NCBI RefSeq assembly: GCF_900170025.1 | Contig: NZ_FWEX01000006.1 | Span: 1,086,795 to 1,150,794, forward strand | Origin: Nitrospira sp. ND1 | Lineage (GTDB): Bacteria; Nitrospirota; Nitrospiria; Nitrospirales; Nitrospiraceae | Direction: 5' to 3' | DNA: 64,000 bases | Shown: piece after piece, positions 46,091 through 57,050 of the stretch | Position numbering within the stretch: position 1 is the first letter of the stretch | How the letters are laid out: every line of letters starts with the position of its first letter | Program-made: the position numbers and the translations under genes | The notes under the pieces: generated by a model | The model's database searches: none | The model's input: the letters and a program-made list of their open reading frames with translations, nothing else | What the model was told of the DNA's origin: nothing

Positions 46091-46393
46091 TCAATATTTC
46101 TTCTGAAATTGCGGCGGCGCATTGGCCGGTGGTGTCGGACGTGGTGCGGGTGCGTTCGACTGCTGACTGCCGATGCCATAGCCGCCCCCATACCACCCAT
46201 AGCCGGAACCATAGTAGCCGAACGGATTCCACCAGAATCCAGGGCCGTTCCAATAGGACGGTGATTCGGGATAACCGGGATTCATGTGGGCGCCCACAGA
46301 TCCAAGACGCTCTCCCTGGTGAAACGATTGCGCACAGGCCGTCAGGAGCAACAGAGCGCTTGCGACGAAGAGGGAACCGATCGATCGCGTCAT
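46091..46393 (-). CDS. Gly/Tyr-rich lipoprotein, paralogue of the neighbour
   Basis: A 100-residue protein with a lipobox (ASALLLLTACAQS), similar AQSFHQGERL after it, an aromatic Gly/Tyr stretch (NPFGYYGSGYGWYGGGYG), and an end PPANAPPQFQKKY nearly the same as its paralogue's. AGGAGGTG lies before the ATG. It is 11 bases after the barrel gene and may be cotranscribed with it. Confidence 0.75.
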   Translation of the reverse strand: MTRSIGSLFVASALLLLTACAQSFHQGERLGSVGAHMNPGYPESPSYWNGPGFWWNPFGYYGSGYGWYGGGYGIGSQQSNAPAPRPTPPANAPPQFQKKY

Positions 46394-46404
46394 GGCTGCA
46401 CCTC

Positions 46405-47046
46405 CTAAAAATGATAGGACAGGCCCACAAAGAGTTGATGTGCCCGATAGGTCGCATCAAAGCCGCCGACCGGTCCGAACGCCCCGCCGAAACGAAACGT
46501 AGAGTCCGTATATTTGTATTCGGTGAACAACGCCACCTTCGGCGTGACGAATGCTCGAATTCCGACGAGGACATTCCCGCCGACCGACACTTGCGTATCA
46601 CTCTCCGTGGTCGAGGAGCGGCCGAGTCGCGCGACAAGCAACGCCGGCCCCCCGCCGATATAGGGCTGCCAGGTCACGCCGGGATAGCGCAACACCACAT
46701 GGGCACCGATGTTGGTTACGGAGAGATGGGTCCCCGGCACATCGTCGAGGTTCTTGATATGCGGGGTACTGTGCGAGACGTCCAGCTCAATCCCGAACAA
46801 TCCATGGCCGGGAAAGACACCCAGCTTGCCTCCGAAGGCAGGGCTTGTTTTTAGATTGAAATTCGGAGCATCCAGACCAGCCAGGGTCCCGCTCCCTCGG
46901 ACATTCCGGAGGGGATCGGCAAAGTTTGCCCCAAGCTGCGCGGCCACATACCATTCAGCGCGGATCGGTGAGGGAGAGCACAATAGAAGCACGAAGCCCA
47001 ACAACCCGGCACTCAACCTGCTGCACACAAACCTAGTCCACACCAT
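46405..47046 (-). CDS. Small outer-membrane beta-barrel protein
   Basis: A 213-residue protein with a signal peptide (LLGFVLLLCSPSPIRAEW) and alternating strands: YVAAQLGANFADP, FGGKLGVFPGHGLFGIELD, PYIGGGPALLVARLG and VALFTEYKYTDSTF. The last residues HQLFVGLSYHF end in Phe, as recognised by the BAM machinery. It fits an OmpA/OmpW-like 8-strand barrel. ATG 47046 has GGAG 8 bases upstream. It precedes two surface lipoproteins. Confidence 0.75.
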   Translation of the reverse strand: MVWTRFVCSRLSAGLLGFVLLLCSPSPIRAEWYVAAQLGANFADPLRNVRGSGTLAGLDAPNFNLKTSPAFGGKLGVFPGHGLFGIELDVSHSTPHIKNLDDVPGTHLSVTNIGAHVVLRYPGVTWQPYIGGGPALLVARLGRSSTTESDTQVSVGGNVLVGIRAFVTPKVALFTEYKYTDSTFRFGGAFGPVGGFDATYRAHQLFVGLSYHF

Positions 47047-47208
47047 GGTGCTGACTCCATGGGCGAGGCCTATCTGGATCTTATCAGGCAATCTGCGCGG
47101 CAGACTGGACAACTTTGGTGTGAGCGAACGAGGGATGTCCAATGCGTCACGGACGGAACGCTATTCGCTCGGGTGCTGGGATGTTGAGAGAGTTATTTCG
47201 ATCTCCTG

Positions 47209-47421
47209 CTACGGCTCATTGCGGGCGGAGGAATTATAGAGCAGGTACAATGCGATCCCGCCGGCCACGGCAATGCCCACCCCCGCCAGAGCACGTGTAC
47301 CGAAACTCAGCGGCCCCACGACAAACTCCGCTGCACGAGGCAATGCCACCGTCGCGATAATGACCAGCAGTAACGCAAGCAGATGAATCCAGAGGTAGAT
47401 GGGTTCGCCGGGTTTTCGCAT
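47209..47421 (-). CDS. Small membrane protein with two helices
   Basis: A 70-residue protein with hydrophobic stretches LWIHLLALLLVIIATVAL and GVGIAVAGGIALYLLY. No family is recognised. The ATG is at 47421. It stands alone between the barrel gene and the dioxygenase gene. Confidence 0.5.
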   Translation of the reverse strand: MRKPGEPIYLWIHLLALLLVIIATVALPRAAEFVVGPLSFGTRALAGVGIAVAGGIALYLLYNSSARNEP

Positions 47422-47510
47422 AAATCAGCGTGACGCTTCACGCAGTGTACGAACTCTGGCCCCATTATTCCACTGTAGAACAAGGGGCGTCAGGAGCGCA
47501 GGCCTGAGGC

Positions 47511-48716
47511 TCAATCGAGTGTGAACCGCTTCGTCTCTTCAAGGTGCTTGCTCAGGTAGGGCATGAAGGGCGTGCCGCCGGTGCCGACAGCGGTGGGATT
47601 GCTGGCGTGCGACTGGTGTTGCCGGAAGATATACCGCTCGGCGTACCCGATGTGAATGTCTCGAAACTGCGCGAGTAAATCCACACAAGTACAAAAGGCT
47701 TTCCATAGATCAGGATGCGTCGCTTTGCGATCGCGCGCATAGCCGTAGAGCAACGGGCGCTGCTGCTCATCCGTGCGTGCTTCGAGCGCCGCCAGAAACG
47801 TCCGGTGGCGCGGAGGCATATAGTCACGCATCTCCACGAGGTACTGCGTCAGCGGGTCGTCCGCATGAGGGATTCCAAGGCCGGCATCCAGCGCCGGCAC
47901 AATCGAGCTTTGCGAGCCGGTTTCCCCGCGGAATTGTTGAGGTCGCTGCGCGTAGTCCGCGACCCCTTCGTAGACGACTCCCTGAGGCAATGACGGGCTG
48001 TTCTTCCAGCCATGGATATAGGGCCGCACGCGGCTGTAATAGATGTACGGATCACAACGCTCGGGCATGCGAAGCAGCGTCTCCCGCATCGCTTCCTGCG
48101 CGGCTGCCAGCGCATGGAGTCCTTGCAACACATCGTCGGGCTTATTGGCTCGCGCAGCATTGTGAGCTTGAACCAATCCCACCAACCCCGGTCCTGCCTT
48201 CGCCTCAATGTCGATATGGATCAGGACAAACCATTCTTCATCCAGGCCCCCAAGAAAGTTCTGCAGGAGCACCACGTTGCCCAACTCAATGGGCTTCTGC
48301 GGATCGAGGCGCCGCCAGTTGTGCAGGGCATAGGAAGCATAGGACAGCACGGGCGGCCGGCCGAGCTGTTGCGCAACGGCACACCACGGCAGGGCCAGAC
48401 TGGCCGGGATGAGTGACGCGGGGTGGTCGGGATCTTCCCAGACAAATGCGTGACCGACAAAGGAGAGGGTGCGCATCGCGCAACGAAAGACATCGAGGCC
48501 CCAGTCATCTGCCACCGGCCCCATGACCTCTCGATGGTCATTGACGAAAGATCGAAACTGTCGCGCCGTCAGGAATTTTGGAAGCTCCGCGCCGATCTGA
48601 TTCAAGATCGGCTCATCCGGGAGCTGCGCCAACGGATCTGTCGCCGGAAGGAACCCGCGGTCAGGTGAAAGATCGAACTGCGCAAGTGAGAGAAGCTGAT
48701 GGCTAGATGTCGTCAT
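47511..48716 (-). CDS. Indoleamine 2,3-dioxygenase-like haem enzyme
   Basis: A 401-residue IDO-family protein. Conserved features: RPPVLSYASYALHNWR, FRGETGSQSSIVPALD (ring-binding region), YMPPRHRTFLAAL, and the proximal haem His355 in FRDIHIGYAERYIF, followed by GTGGTPFMPYLSKHLEET. IDO opens the indole ring of tryptophan to N-formylkynurenine using O2. Length equals that of the animal and fungal enzymes. No kynureninase or formamidase gene is nearby. GGAAG lies before the ATG at 48716. Substrate is inferred from family. Confidence 0.85.
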   Translation of the reverse strand: MTTSSHQLLSLAQFDLSPDRGFLPATDPLAQLPDEPILNQIGAELPKFLTARQFRSFVNDHREVMGPVADDWGLDVFRCAMRTLSFVGHAFVWEDPDHPASLIPASLALPWCAVAQQLGRPPVLSYASYALHNWRRLDPQKPIELGNVVLLQNFLGGLDEEWFVLIHIDIEAKAGPGLVGLVQAHNAARANKPDDVLQGLHALAAAQEAMRETLLRMPERCDPYIYYSRVRPYIHGWKNSPSLPQGVVYEGVADYAQRPQQFRGETGSQSSIVPALDAGLGIPHADDPLTQYLVEMRDYMPPRHRTFLAALEARTDEQQRPLLYGYARDRKATHPDLWKAFCTCVDLLAQFRDIHIGYAERYIFRQHQSHASNPTAVGTGGTPFMPYLSKHLEETKRFTLD

Positions 48717-48843
48717 GGTCGCTTCCACGGGAGACGCACACAATTCACTCTACCACAGTGCAACGATTTCCAGCGCAGCACCGCACTGCGCCCGGCTCGA
48801 GTGAATCCACCGGGGGACTGAAAGGCAGTTCTTGACAGGAGCT

Positions 48844-49434
48844 CTAACTCGGGCGCTCGCCGCCCTCGGCTTTTTCCCGCACGTTGAATTGATTCATCGC
48901 CGTGGCGACATCGCGGTTGAGGAGCAATTCGAGGGCATCGACGGCTCGCTCCAGGCAGGGGACATAGATCGCCCGCTCTTCAGGTGAAACCTGTTCCAGC
49001 ACGTAGTCGGCCGTATCCTGCCTTGGTGCCGGACGACCGACGCCGATCTTCAGCCGCACGAACTTCGGCGTGCCCAATGCTTCAATGACAGATTTGATGC
49101 CGTTGTGGCCGCCGCTGCCGCCGTCTTGCCTGATCCGCAAACGACCCGGTTCTAGATCCAGATCGTCCTGCACGACCACCAGGGCTTCCGGAGTCAGGCC
49201 TAGTTCGCGGAGGAGTCCCTTGAGGGGAGGACCACTGAGATTCATCCAGTCGAGGGTACTGGCGAGTTCGACGAGTTTGGAACCGGCGCGACCCGAGCCT
49301 CGCTGGGCCGCGCCTTTCCTGGTGAGCCGTATCGACCAACGCGCGGCCGCCCGTTCGATCACCCAACAACCGATATTATGCCGTGTGTCGGCATAGTCGG
49401 CTCCGGGATTGCCCAATCCAACGAGCAGGCGCAA
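48844..49434 (-). CDS. pth: Peptidyl-tRNA hydrolase
   Basis: A 196-residue Pth that frees tRNA from stalled peptidyl-tRNA. The catalytic His is in DTRHNIGCWV, with VVVQDDLDLEPGRLRI and GGSGGHNGIKSV. The start is TTG at 49434, 5 bases after the rplY stop; no ATG lies in a better place. Coupling with rplY is likely. Confidence 0.93.
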   Translation of the reverse strand: MRLLVGLGNPGADYADTRHNIGCWVIERAAARWSIRLTRKGAAQRGSGRAGSKLVELASTLDWMNLSGPPLKGLLRELGLTPEALVVVQDDLDLEPGRLRIRQDGGSGGHNGIKSVIEALGTPKFVRLKIGVGRPAPRQDTADYVLEQVSPEERAIYVPCLERAVDALELLLNRDVATAMNQFNVREKAEGGERPS

Positions 49435-49439
49435 CGCAA

Positions 49440-50207
49440 CTACTTCTTCTTTTCCGCTTCCTTCTTCGCAGGCGCTGCTCCGGCCTTGGGCGCGGCAGCC
49501 CCAGCCTTCGCGTCTCCCGCCTTGCCGGCCTCCGCACCCGCCGCTCCTTCAGCCACCGCTTTGCCCTTCACCGCCACTTCGGGCTCCTTGGCCCCCTCAG
49601 CGCCAGGTGCTCCGGCTGTGAGCAACGCTTCGAGCTTGGCATCGGTCATCGGCGCAGCCACACTCACGACCATGTGCTCGAGGTCATCCAAAAACCGCAA
49701 CCCCTCGGTCTTCGGAATGTCCTTCAGGTGGATGCCCTGGTTGATTTGGAGCTGCGATGCATCGACCTCGATGAAATCGGGCAGGACAGACGGGAGACAT
49801 TCGATGTGCAGCTGACGCAACACATGATGCAGCACCCCGCCTTCTTTCAGCCCAAGCGGCTGACCACCGGTCAAGTGCACCGGCACTTTGACGCGAATCG
49901 GCTTATCCATCGCCACTTCAAAAAAATCCGCGTGCAGGACGCTGCCCGTAATCGGATCGACCTGGAACTCCCGCAGCAACGCAGTACGCTTGGCCTTGCT
50001 CTTCGCGCCGTTGATGGCGAGGGAAATGAGCGCGGTGGATCCGGCTTGAGAGCGCAGAATTTTCACCAACTCATCGGGCTTGACTGAGAGCAGGAGACAT
50101 TCCCCCTGCCCGTACAACACGGCCGGGACCCGACCTGCACGACGAAGTTGACGCGCGGGACCCTTGCCCCCACCCTCTCTGCTTTCAACGGTTAAATCGA
50201 ATTTCAT
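49440..50207 (-). CDS. rplY: 50S ribosomal protein L25 (CTC type)
   Basis: A 255-residue L25/CTC protein. The N-terminal L25 domain (LTVESREGGGKGPARQLRRA) is followed by the TL5 domain (DFFEVAMDKPIRVKVPVHLT) and a long Ala/Lys/Pro-rich tail (from about residue 190). It binds 5S rRNA. GAGGAGGAG precedes the ATG at 50207. It lies between prs and pth. Confidence 0.96.
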   Translation of the reverse strand: MKFDLTVESREGGGKGPARQLRRAGRVPAVLYGQGECLLLSVKPDELVKILRSQAGSTALISLAINGAKSKAKRTALLREFQVDPITGSVLHADFFEVAMDKPIRVKVPVHLTGGQPLGLKEGGVLHHVLRQLHIECLPSVLPDFIEVDASQLQINQGIHLKDIPKTEGLRFLDDLEHMVVSVAAPMTDAKLEALLTAGAPGAEGAKEPEVAVKGKAVAEGAAGAEAGKAGDAKAGAAAPKAGAAPAKKEAEKKK

Positions 50208-50244
50208 AATACTCCTCCTCGACCAGTCGCTCGACGCGGACGGC

Positions 50245-51186
50245 CTACACGAATAACGAACTTACTGATTCATCTTCATGGATACGTCGAATAGCTTCCC
50301 CGAAGAGAGGCGCCACCGACAACACCTTGAGTTTCGGACACTTCTGTTCCTTGCCACGCAGGGGAATCGAATCGGTCACCAGCACTTCCGTCAGACCGGA
50401 CTGTTGGAGCCGCTCCAATGCGGGCCCCGATAACACGCCATGTGAACAACCGGCCCACACCTCACGCGCGCCTTTATCCAGGCAGGCCTGGGCGCCCTGC
50501 ACGATCGTTCCTGCGGTATCGATCATATCGTCGAGGAGCAAGGCGCTCTTTCCCTGCACATCGCCGATGATATTCATCACCTGCGCCTGATTCGGTCCTT
50601 CGCGGCGCTTGTCGATAATGGCGAGGTTGGTCTGTAACCGTTTGGCAAACGCCCGGGCGCGCTCCACCCCTCCGGCATCCGGCGACACGACGACCAGATC
50701 TGCAATCTTCCGTTTCGTAATGTAGTCCATCAGAACAGGCAAGGCGTAGAGGTTGTCGACCGGAATATTGAAAAAACCTTGGATCTGGCTCGCATGGAGA
50801 TCCATCGTCAACACCCGGTCGGCGCCGGCGGTGGTAATGATGTCTGCGACCAGTTTCGCGGAGATCGGCACACGCGGCTGATCCTTGCGGTCCTGCCTGG
50901 CGTAACCGAAATAGGGAATCACCGCCGTGATGCGGTTGGCGGACGAGCGTTTCAAAGCATCGATCATGATGAGCATTTCCATGATCGAGTCGTTCACCGG
51001 AGCACAGCAGGATTGGACGAGAAACACGTCCGCCCCACGGACATTCTCTTCTACACGAACCCGGATTTCCCCGTCGCTGAACGAGGATACCGTAGCCGCG
51101 CCGAGGGGCAGGTCGAGATACGAGCAAATCGCCCGCGCAAGCGCAGGATTGGCGCCGCCCGAAAAGAGCTTGAGTTCCCTGTTCAT
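50245..51186 (-). CDS. prs: Ribose-phosphate pyrophosphokinase
   Basis: A 313-residue PRPP synthase. It has [20 protein letters not shown], the flexible loop [56 protein letters not shown], and the PRPP loop [13 protein letters not shown]. It supplies PRPP for nucleotides and amino acids. GAAGGGGTGG precedes the ATG. A predicted promoter lies upstream in its own leader. Confidence 0.97.
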   Translation of the reverse strand: MNRELKLFSGGANPALARAICSYLDLPLGAATVSSFSDGEIRVRVEENVRGADVFLVQSCCAPVNDSIMEMLIMIDALKRSSANRITAVIPYFGYARQDRKDQPRVPISAKLVADIITTAGADRVLTMDLHASQIQGFFNIPVDNLYALPVLMDYITKRKIADLVVVSPDAGGVERARAFAKRLQTNLAIIDKRREGPNQAQVMNIIGDVQGKSALLLDDMIDTAGTIVQGAQACLDKGAREVWAGCSHGVLSGPALERLQQSGLTEVLVTDSIPLRGKEQKCPKLKVLSVAPLFGEAIRRIHEDESVSSLFV

Positions 51187-51339
51187 TCCACCCCTTCGAT
51201 GCCGTACGAGGCGATGCCGATGCTGTAACGGTGCTTGTCGAATTCGTAAAAAAAAACGGTGGGCACGGACAGGACCCGCTGTGAGCCCCGCTGACCTCGC
51301 GCACTTGTCAGGACAAGAGGACGCCTACCCAAGCACAGC
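51187..51339 (-). other. Leader of prs with a nine-T run
   Basis: The stretch between the prs start and its promoter, about 145 bases. It has a T9 run on the minus strand (51259-51251) after GC-rich sequence with a weak GGGT/GCCC hairpin. This could pause or attenuate transcription. The rest of the 301-base gap to ispE holds the promoter and an open frame without start codon (51366-51490). Confidence 0.35.
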
Positions 51340-51369
51340 ACAATAGCGAAAACGCTGGGAAGTTGTCAA
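51340..51369 (-). promoter_or_regulatory. Predicted sigma70-type promoter of prs
   Basis: Minus strand: TTGACA (51369-51364), an 18-base spacer and TATTGT (51345-51340). Confidence 0.6.
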
Positions 51370-51487
51370 CCAATCTGCGGCAGGCGAAGCGTCCACCGTG
51401 CGATGTGGGTGGGGCGCTCAGCCACCTTTTGATAGATCGTGGCCTTGCCCTCTCTGGCCTTGCCCTTGAGGACTACGGTCTCAAGAC

Positions 51488-52387
51488 TCAGACCGCGCTC
51501 GTGACCGGAGTACCCGCCGCCGGTACGGCGTAGGCCTTCATCTTCGGGTCAAGGGCAAACACAGAGGCAGCCCGCTCCGCATCGGCCTGCCCGGGAAATA
51601 CCCCGAACATCGTGGCACCGCTCCCGGACAACAGGGCCACTTCAGCTCCCTGACTCAGCAATTGGCTCTTAATCTGGGCCAATACCGGATACTGCAAAAA
51701 AACGGGCGCCTCAAAATCATTCTCTACCAGGGGAATGATCTCGGACCAATCCACTGCAGCACGGCTGCCCAGTTGCTGCAATGCCGGAGAGAGAGGACGC
51801 ACCCCCGCCCTGGTGGCAGACAGCTGCTGATAGGCCCACCTTGTTTCAACAGGAAAACCGGGATTCACCAGCACGATCCAGCGAGTGCCCGTCATCTGCA
51901 TTGATCGCACCTGTTCACCTCGACCGGTGACGCAGGCGGCGGGCCCCATAAAAAAGAACGGCACGTCACTTCCCAGCTGTTGCCCCAACTCCGCCATCTG
52001 CTCAATCGGCCAGTTCAATCCCAACAGGCGAGTCAAGCCAAGAATGGTTGCCGCCGCGTCGCTGCTGCCGCCCCCCAAGCCGGCCCCCAGCGGGATGCGT
52101 TTGGTCAGGCTGATCGACAGATCGACGGGTCGATCGATTCGCGCCAACACGAGCTGCGCGGCTCGATAGACAAGATTACTCTGATCGGCCGCCAGTGCGG
52201 CATGGTCGCAGCGCAAGGCAATACGGGAGGTCGTGCCGGGCTGGACGGTAAGAGTCAGCTCATCGTCGAGTCCGACCGTGTGCATCAGCGACCAGATCGC
52301 GTGAAAGCCGTCAGGACGCCGTTCAAGCACGCGGAGGATCAGATTCACTTTCGCAGGAGTCAGAACACGCAGGCTGGTAGAGTTCAC
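51488..52387 (-). CDS. ispE: 4-diphosphocytidyl-2-C-methyl-D-erythritol kinase
   Basis: A 299-residue GHMP kinase of the MEP isoprenoid pathway. It has TPAKVNLILRVLERRPDGFH at the start, the ATP loop IPLGAGLGGGSSDAAA, GSDVPFFF and LLSGSGATMFGVF. GTG at 52387 is chosen because it lies just after the pilR stop and matches the family start; the longer frame would run into pilR. The ribosome site is weak. The same strand continues into prs after 301 bases. Confidence 0.95.
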   Translation of the reverse strand: MNSTSLRVLTPAKVNLILRVLERRPDGFHAIWSLMHTVGLDDELTLTVQPGTTSRIALRCDHAALAADQSNLVYRAAQLVLARIDRPVDLSISLTKRIPLGAGLGGGSSDAAATILGLTRLLGLNWPIEQMAELGQQLGSDVPFFFMGPAACVTGRGEQVRSMQMTGTRWIVLVNPGFPVETRWAYQQLSATRAGVRPLSPALQQLGSRAAVDWSEIIPLVENDFEAPVFLQYPVLAQIKSQLLSQGAEVALLSGSGATMFGVFPGQADAERAASVFALDPKMKAYAVPAAGTPVTSAV

Positions 52388-52407
52388 TCGCAGATTACTG
52401 GGCGGCG

Positions 52408-53771
<1,364 letters not shown>

Positions 53772-53787
<16 letters not shown>

Positions 53788-55580
53788 GGTTCCCTTCCTT
53801 CATGCCGGAGCCGGACACCCGTCTCTGCGGACTGCGGGAGACACACGACGAACCGTGCCCCGTGCCCGACCTCGCTCTCGACCTTGATCCACCCCTCGTG
53901 CAACTCCACAATGCGATGAACCTGGGCCAGCCCCAACCCGGAGCCTTCTTTTTTCGTCGTAAAAAACGGCAGAAAGATCTTGTCGAAATTCTGTTTGAGA
54001 ATGCCTTCCCCGTTATCCTGGAACGCGATTTCGATGACGTCGGATCGGCGACCACCGACCTCCACCCGCCGCACTCCGGTGGCGATCGTCAGCGTCCCTC
54101 CGGCGGACATCGCATCGAAGGCGTTGGTGGCTAAATTCCAGAAGACCTGCTTCAGCTGGTCTTGATCGACCTGTGCCATGAGTTGGTTCGGCGCCATGCG
54201 GGAGACGATGGTGATGCCGGTTCGAGACCGCGCTTCATGTTGGATCAGATCCAATGTATCGGCAAGGACTTTGTTCAAATCGTGCTCGGCCAAATTCAAC
54301 GCGGGGGGGCGGGCATATTGCAGAAACTCGGTGATGATATTGTCGAGCCGCTTGGCTTCCCGAATCGCGATATCCATCAAGCGCTGACTGGTGTCGTCTG
54401 ACCCGACATCCTGCCGCAGCATCTGCATCGCCCCCGCAAGCGCGCCGAGCGGATTGCGGATTTCATGCGCCATGCCCGCCGACATTTCACCGAGATTGGC
54501 CAGCCATTCCCGCCGGCGCATCTCCTGCTCCAAGTAGCGGAGTTGCGTTAGATCCTTGAATACACAGACCAGGCCGCGCTGCGTGCCCTGTTCATGTAGC
54601 GGAGATACCGTCATTCCAAGTACCAAGCGGCTGCCGTCCGCATGCGAACATTCCACTTCAAATCGCAAGGGAGAGAGGGACGTCAAGGCGGCTTCCTCGG
54701 AGGGGGTACCGGGGTGCCAATTGAAGACATCCCGCCAGAGGCGCCCCTGCACGTCGGCAAAGGCATAGCCGGTGACTTCATGCGCCGCGGGGTTGAAGGA
54801 CGTGATCCGCCCCTCCTCATCGGTCGTGAACACCCCGCTGCTGATACTTCGCACGATACTCTCGTGAAACACCTGCAGCCGGTTGAGCCCCTGTTCCTTC
54901 TCGCGCAACGACTGATCCGCATGACGAAGCTGGTCCGCCAACACTCCGCTTAAAAATCCCACCACCAGAAATGCCAACCCGTAGACCCCGAAGGTTTGCA
55001 GTGTCTCGGCGCCTTCCAGCCGGCTCGCAGGCAGCCAGCCGGAGGCATGCAGCAGCCCGAAATATTGGACCGCCGTGACCAGACCGAAGAGGAGCGTGCA
55101 ACCGGCGCCGGTGACCAGCCCCACGCGTCGATGCGGGACGAGACTGGCGACGGTCACCGTAATGACATAGAGCACCGCAAAGGGACTTTCGATCCCCCCG
55201 GTCCTCGCGACCAGGACAGTCTCCAGGACAAAATCCAGCCCCACCTGCACCCATGTAAACGCCGTGAGCGCAGCGGGGGCGCTCAGCCGTCTCAGTAAGA
55301 GCGCGTAGGCGATGGTGGTGGCATAGGTGAGGATGATCAGGGCGGAGAAGGTCGGCACCAGTTCGCCGCGAGTGGACTGAAACGCCAGGGACAGCCCCAG
55401 CATCAGCGTCACCACGACCACACGAAGCCCCATGAGCCAATGGAGTCTGGTCTTCAGCTCAGGCATCGAGCGCTCGCCCGGCGACGTCCGGTACGGATCT
55501 GTCAGTGGCGATGTCTGGGAGGTCGAGCTGGAGGACGGCTCAGCACCGGTGGTTCGAACTGGAAGGGTCGAGGACAGCAT
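53772..55580 (-). CDS. pilS: Membrane sensor histidine kinase (PilS type)
   Basis: A protein of up to 602 residues. Six hydrophobic segments lie between residues about 45 and 225, as in PilS, followed by a PAS domain (about 250-365), HisKA with His372 (GMAHEIRNPLGALAG) and HATPase (GSGLGLAQVHRIVEL). The first 38 residues are a polar Ser/Thr-rich extension; an alternative start at 55466 (MPELKTRLHW) would remove it. It is directly followed by its regulator. PilS senses pilin levels in other bacteria; its stimulus here is not known. Confidence 0.85.
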
Positions 55581-55672
55581 GGGGGGCGCGTTGCCCTGAT
55601 GGATGTGCAGCGCATGGCCCGTTTCGAAGATCGGACCATGCGCCGGAGAACGGACGCGACGGTGCAGCGTCG

Positions 55673-56890
55673 CTATTGGATGGCCTGCGCCATCGTGAAG
55701 ATCGGAAGATACATCGCAATGACGATAAATCCGATGATGGTACCCAACACCACCATCATGATCGGTTCGAGCAGCGAGGTCAGCGTCTCGACCGCCTGAT
55801 CGACTTCGTCCTCATAAAAGTCGGCGATCTTGCCCAGCATGGCATCGAGCGCGCCGGTGGACTCGCCGACCGCGATCATGTGCGTGACCATCTTGGGAAA
55901 CACGTTACACTTGGCCAACGGTTCGGAGATCGTTTTTCCGCCGCTGATGCTCACCCGAGCATTCATCAGCGCTTCCTCGATCACCTTGTTGCCGGAGGTC
56001 TTGGCGCAAATGCTCAACCCCTCGAGCAACGGCACACCGCTGGTGATCAAGGTTCCCAGGGTGCGGGTAAACTTCGCGACGGAGGCTTTTCTGATCAGAT
56101 CTCCGACAATCGGAACCTTGAGCAACAGCCGGTCGATCACCACACGCCCATTCACGGTGGCATAGTACCGCTTGATCGCAATGGCCGCGGCCACCATGGC
56201 CCCGCCCATGGCATACCAGTAGCTCTGGAAAAAATTACTCACGTTGATCACGATCTGGGTCGGACCAGGCAATCCGACTTTTCCGCCCGACATTTCCAGA
56301 AACATCTGGGCAAACACGGGAATGACCCACACCATCAAGACACTGATGATGATGACGGCCACCCCGACGATCGCGGTGGGATAGACCATGGCCGACTTGA
56401 TCTGCCCCTTCAGCTTCATCGCCTTTTCGATGTGCTTGGCCAGACGAGTCAGAATCGTATCGAGCAGACCGCCGACCTCACCGGCATGGATCATATTCAC
56501 ATAGAGGTCGTCGAACACTTTCGGGTGTCGCTTCAACGCATCGGAGAATGTGGATCCTGCTTCCACGCTGTTTTTCACATCGCCGACCGTTTCTCGCAGC
56601 ACTTTATTTTCGGACTGGGTGGAGAGAATATCGAGACATTGGATCAGGGGCAATCCGGCATTGATCATTGTGCCGAATTGACGGGTGAAGACCACGAGAT
56701 CCTTGTCGGTCAGGCCGCTCCCCAGGCTAAACTTGAACTTTCCGCCCATGCCCGACTTTTCTTCCAGGCTGGTCACGACGACCTGCTGCTTGCGAAGCTG
56801 GTCCACCGCCTCATCTCGGGTCTTGGCGGTGAGCTCCCCCTTCTTCACAGCACCCTGGCGGTTCCGTCCGACATAGGCGAATGTACTCAT
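55673..56890 (-). CDS. pilC: Type IV pilus inner-membrane platform protein PilC
   Basis: A 405-residue GspF/PilC-family protein with a soluble start (MSTFAYVGRNRQGAVKKGEL), two T2SSF repeats (FTRQFGTMINAGLPLIQCLD and FTRTLGTLITSGVPLLEGLS) and transmembrane helices (AIVGVAVIIISVLMVWVIPV, and a last one ending MYLPIFTMAQAIQ). It anchors the pilus motor in the inner membrane. It has its own predicted promoter and is followed by pilS and pilR. No pilin or PilB/T gene is in the window. Confidence 0.93.
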   Translation of the reverse strand: MSTFAYVGRNRQGAVKKGELTAKTRDEAVDQLRKQQVVVTSLEEKSGMGGKFKFSLGSGLTDKDLVVFTRQFGTMINAGLPLIQCLDILSTQSENKVLRETVGDVKNSVEAGSTFSDALKRHPKVFDDLYVNMIHAGEVGGLLDTILTRLAKHIEKAMKLKGQIKSAMVYPTAIVGVAVIIISVLMVWVIPVFAQMFLEMSGGKVGLPGPTQIVINVSNFFQSYWYAMGGAMVAAAIAIKRYYATVNGRVVIDRLLLKVPIVGDLIRKASVAKFTRTLGTLITSGVPLLEGLSICAKTSGNKVIEEALMNARVSISGGKTISEPLAKCNVFPKMVTHMIAVGESTGALDAMLGKIADFYEDEVDQAVETLTSLLEPIMMVVLGTIIGFIVIAMYLPIFTMAQAIQ

Positions 56891-56957
56891 AACGCGGTTT
56901 CCACTCCTTTGAACACCAGGCAGGATACGTACGGATGCAGCGGAAAACTATGATCGA

Positions 56958-56986
56958 AGTCTATAAGACGACCTAAAAACTGTCAA
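56958..56986 (-). promoter_or_regulatory. Predicted promoter of pilC
   Basis: Minus strand: TTGACA (56986-56981), a 17-base spacer and TAGACT (56963-56958). Confidence 0.5.
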
Positions 56987-57050
56987 ACGAATGCACGAAA
57001 GCGGACCCGCAGAAGAACATGAAAGAAGCGGCACCCAAAGCGGCGGCGCG

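Noticed and set aside
55505-56953. Plus-strand open frame (482 codons)
   Set aside because: Antisense to pilC and the start of pilS; His/Arg-rich content typical of shadow frames.
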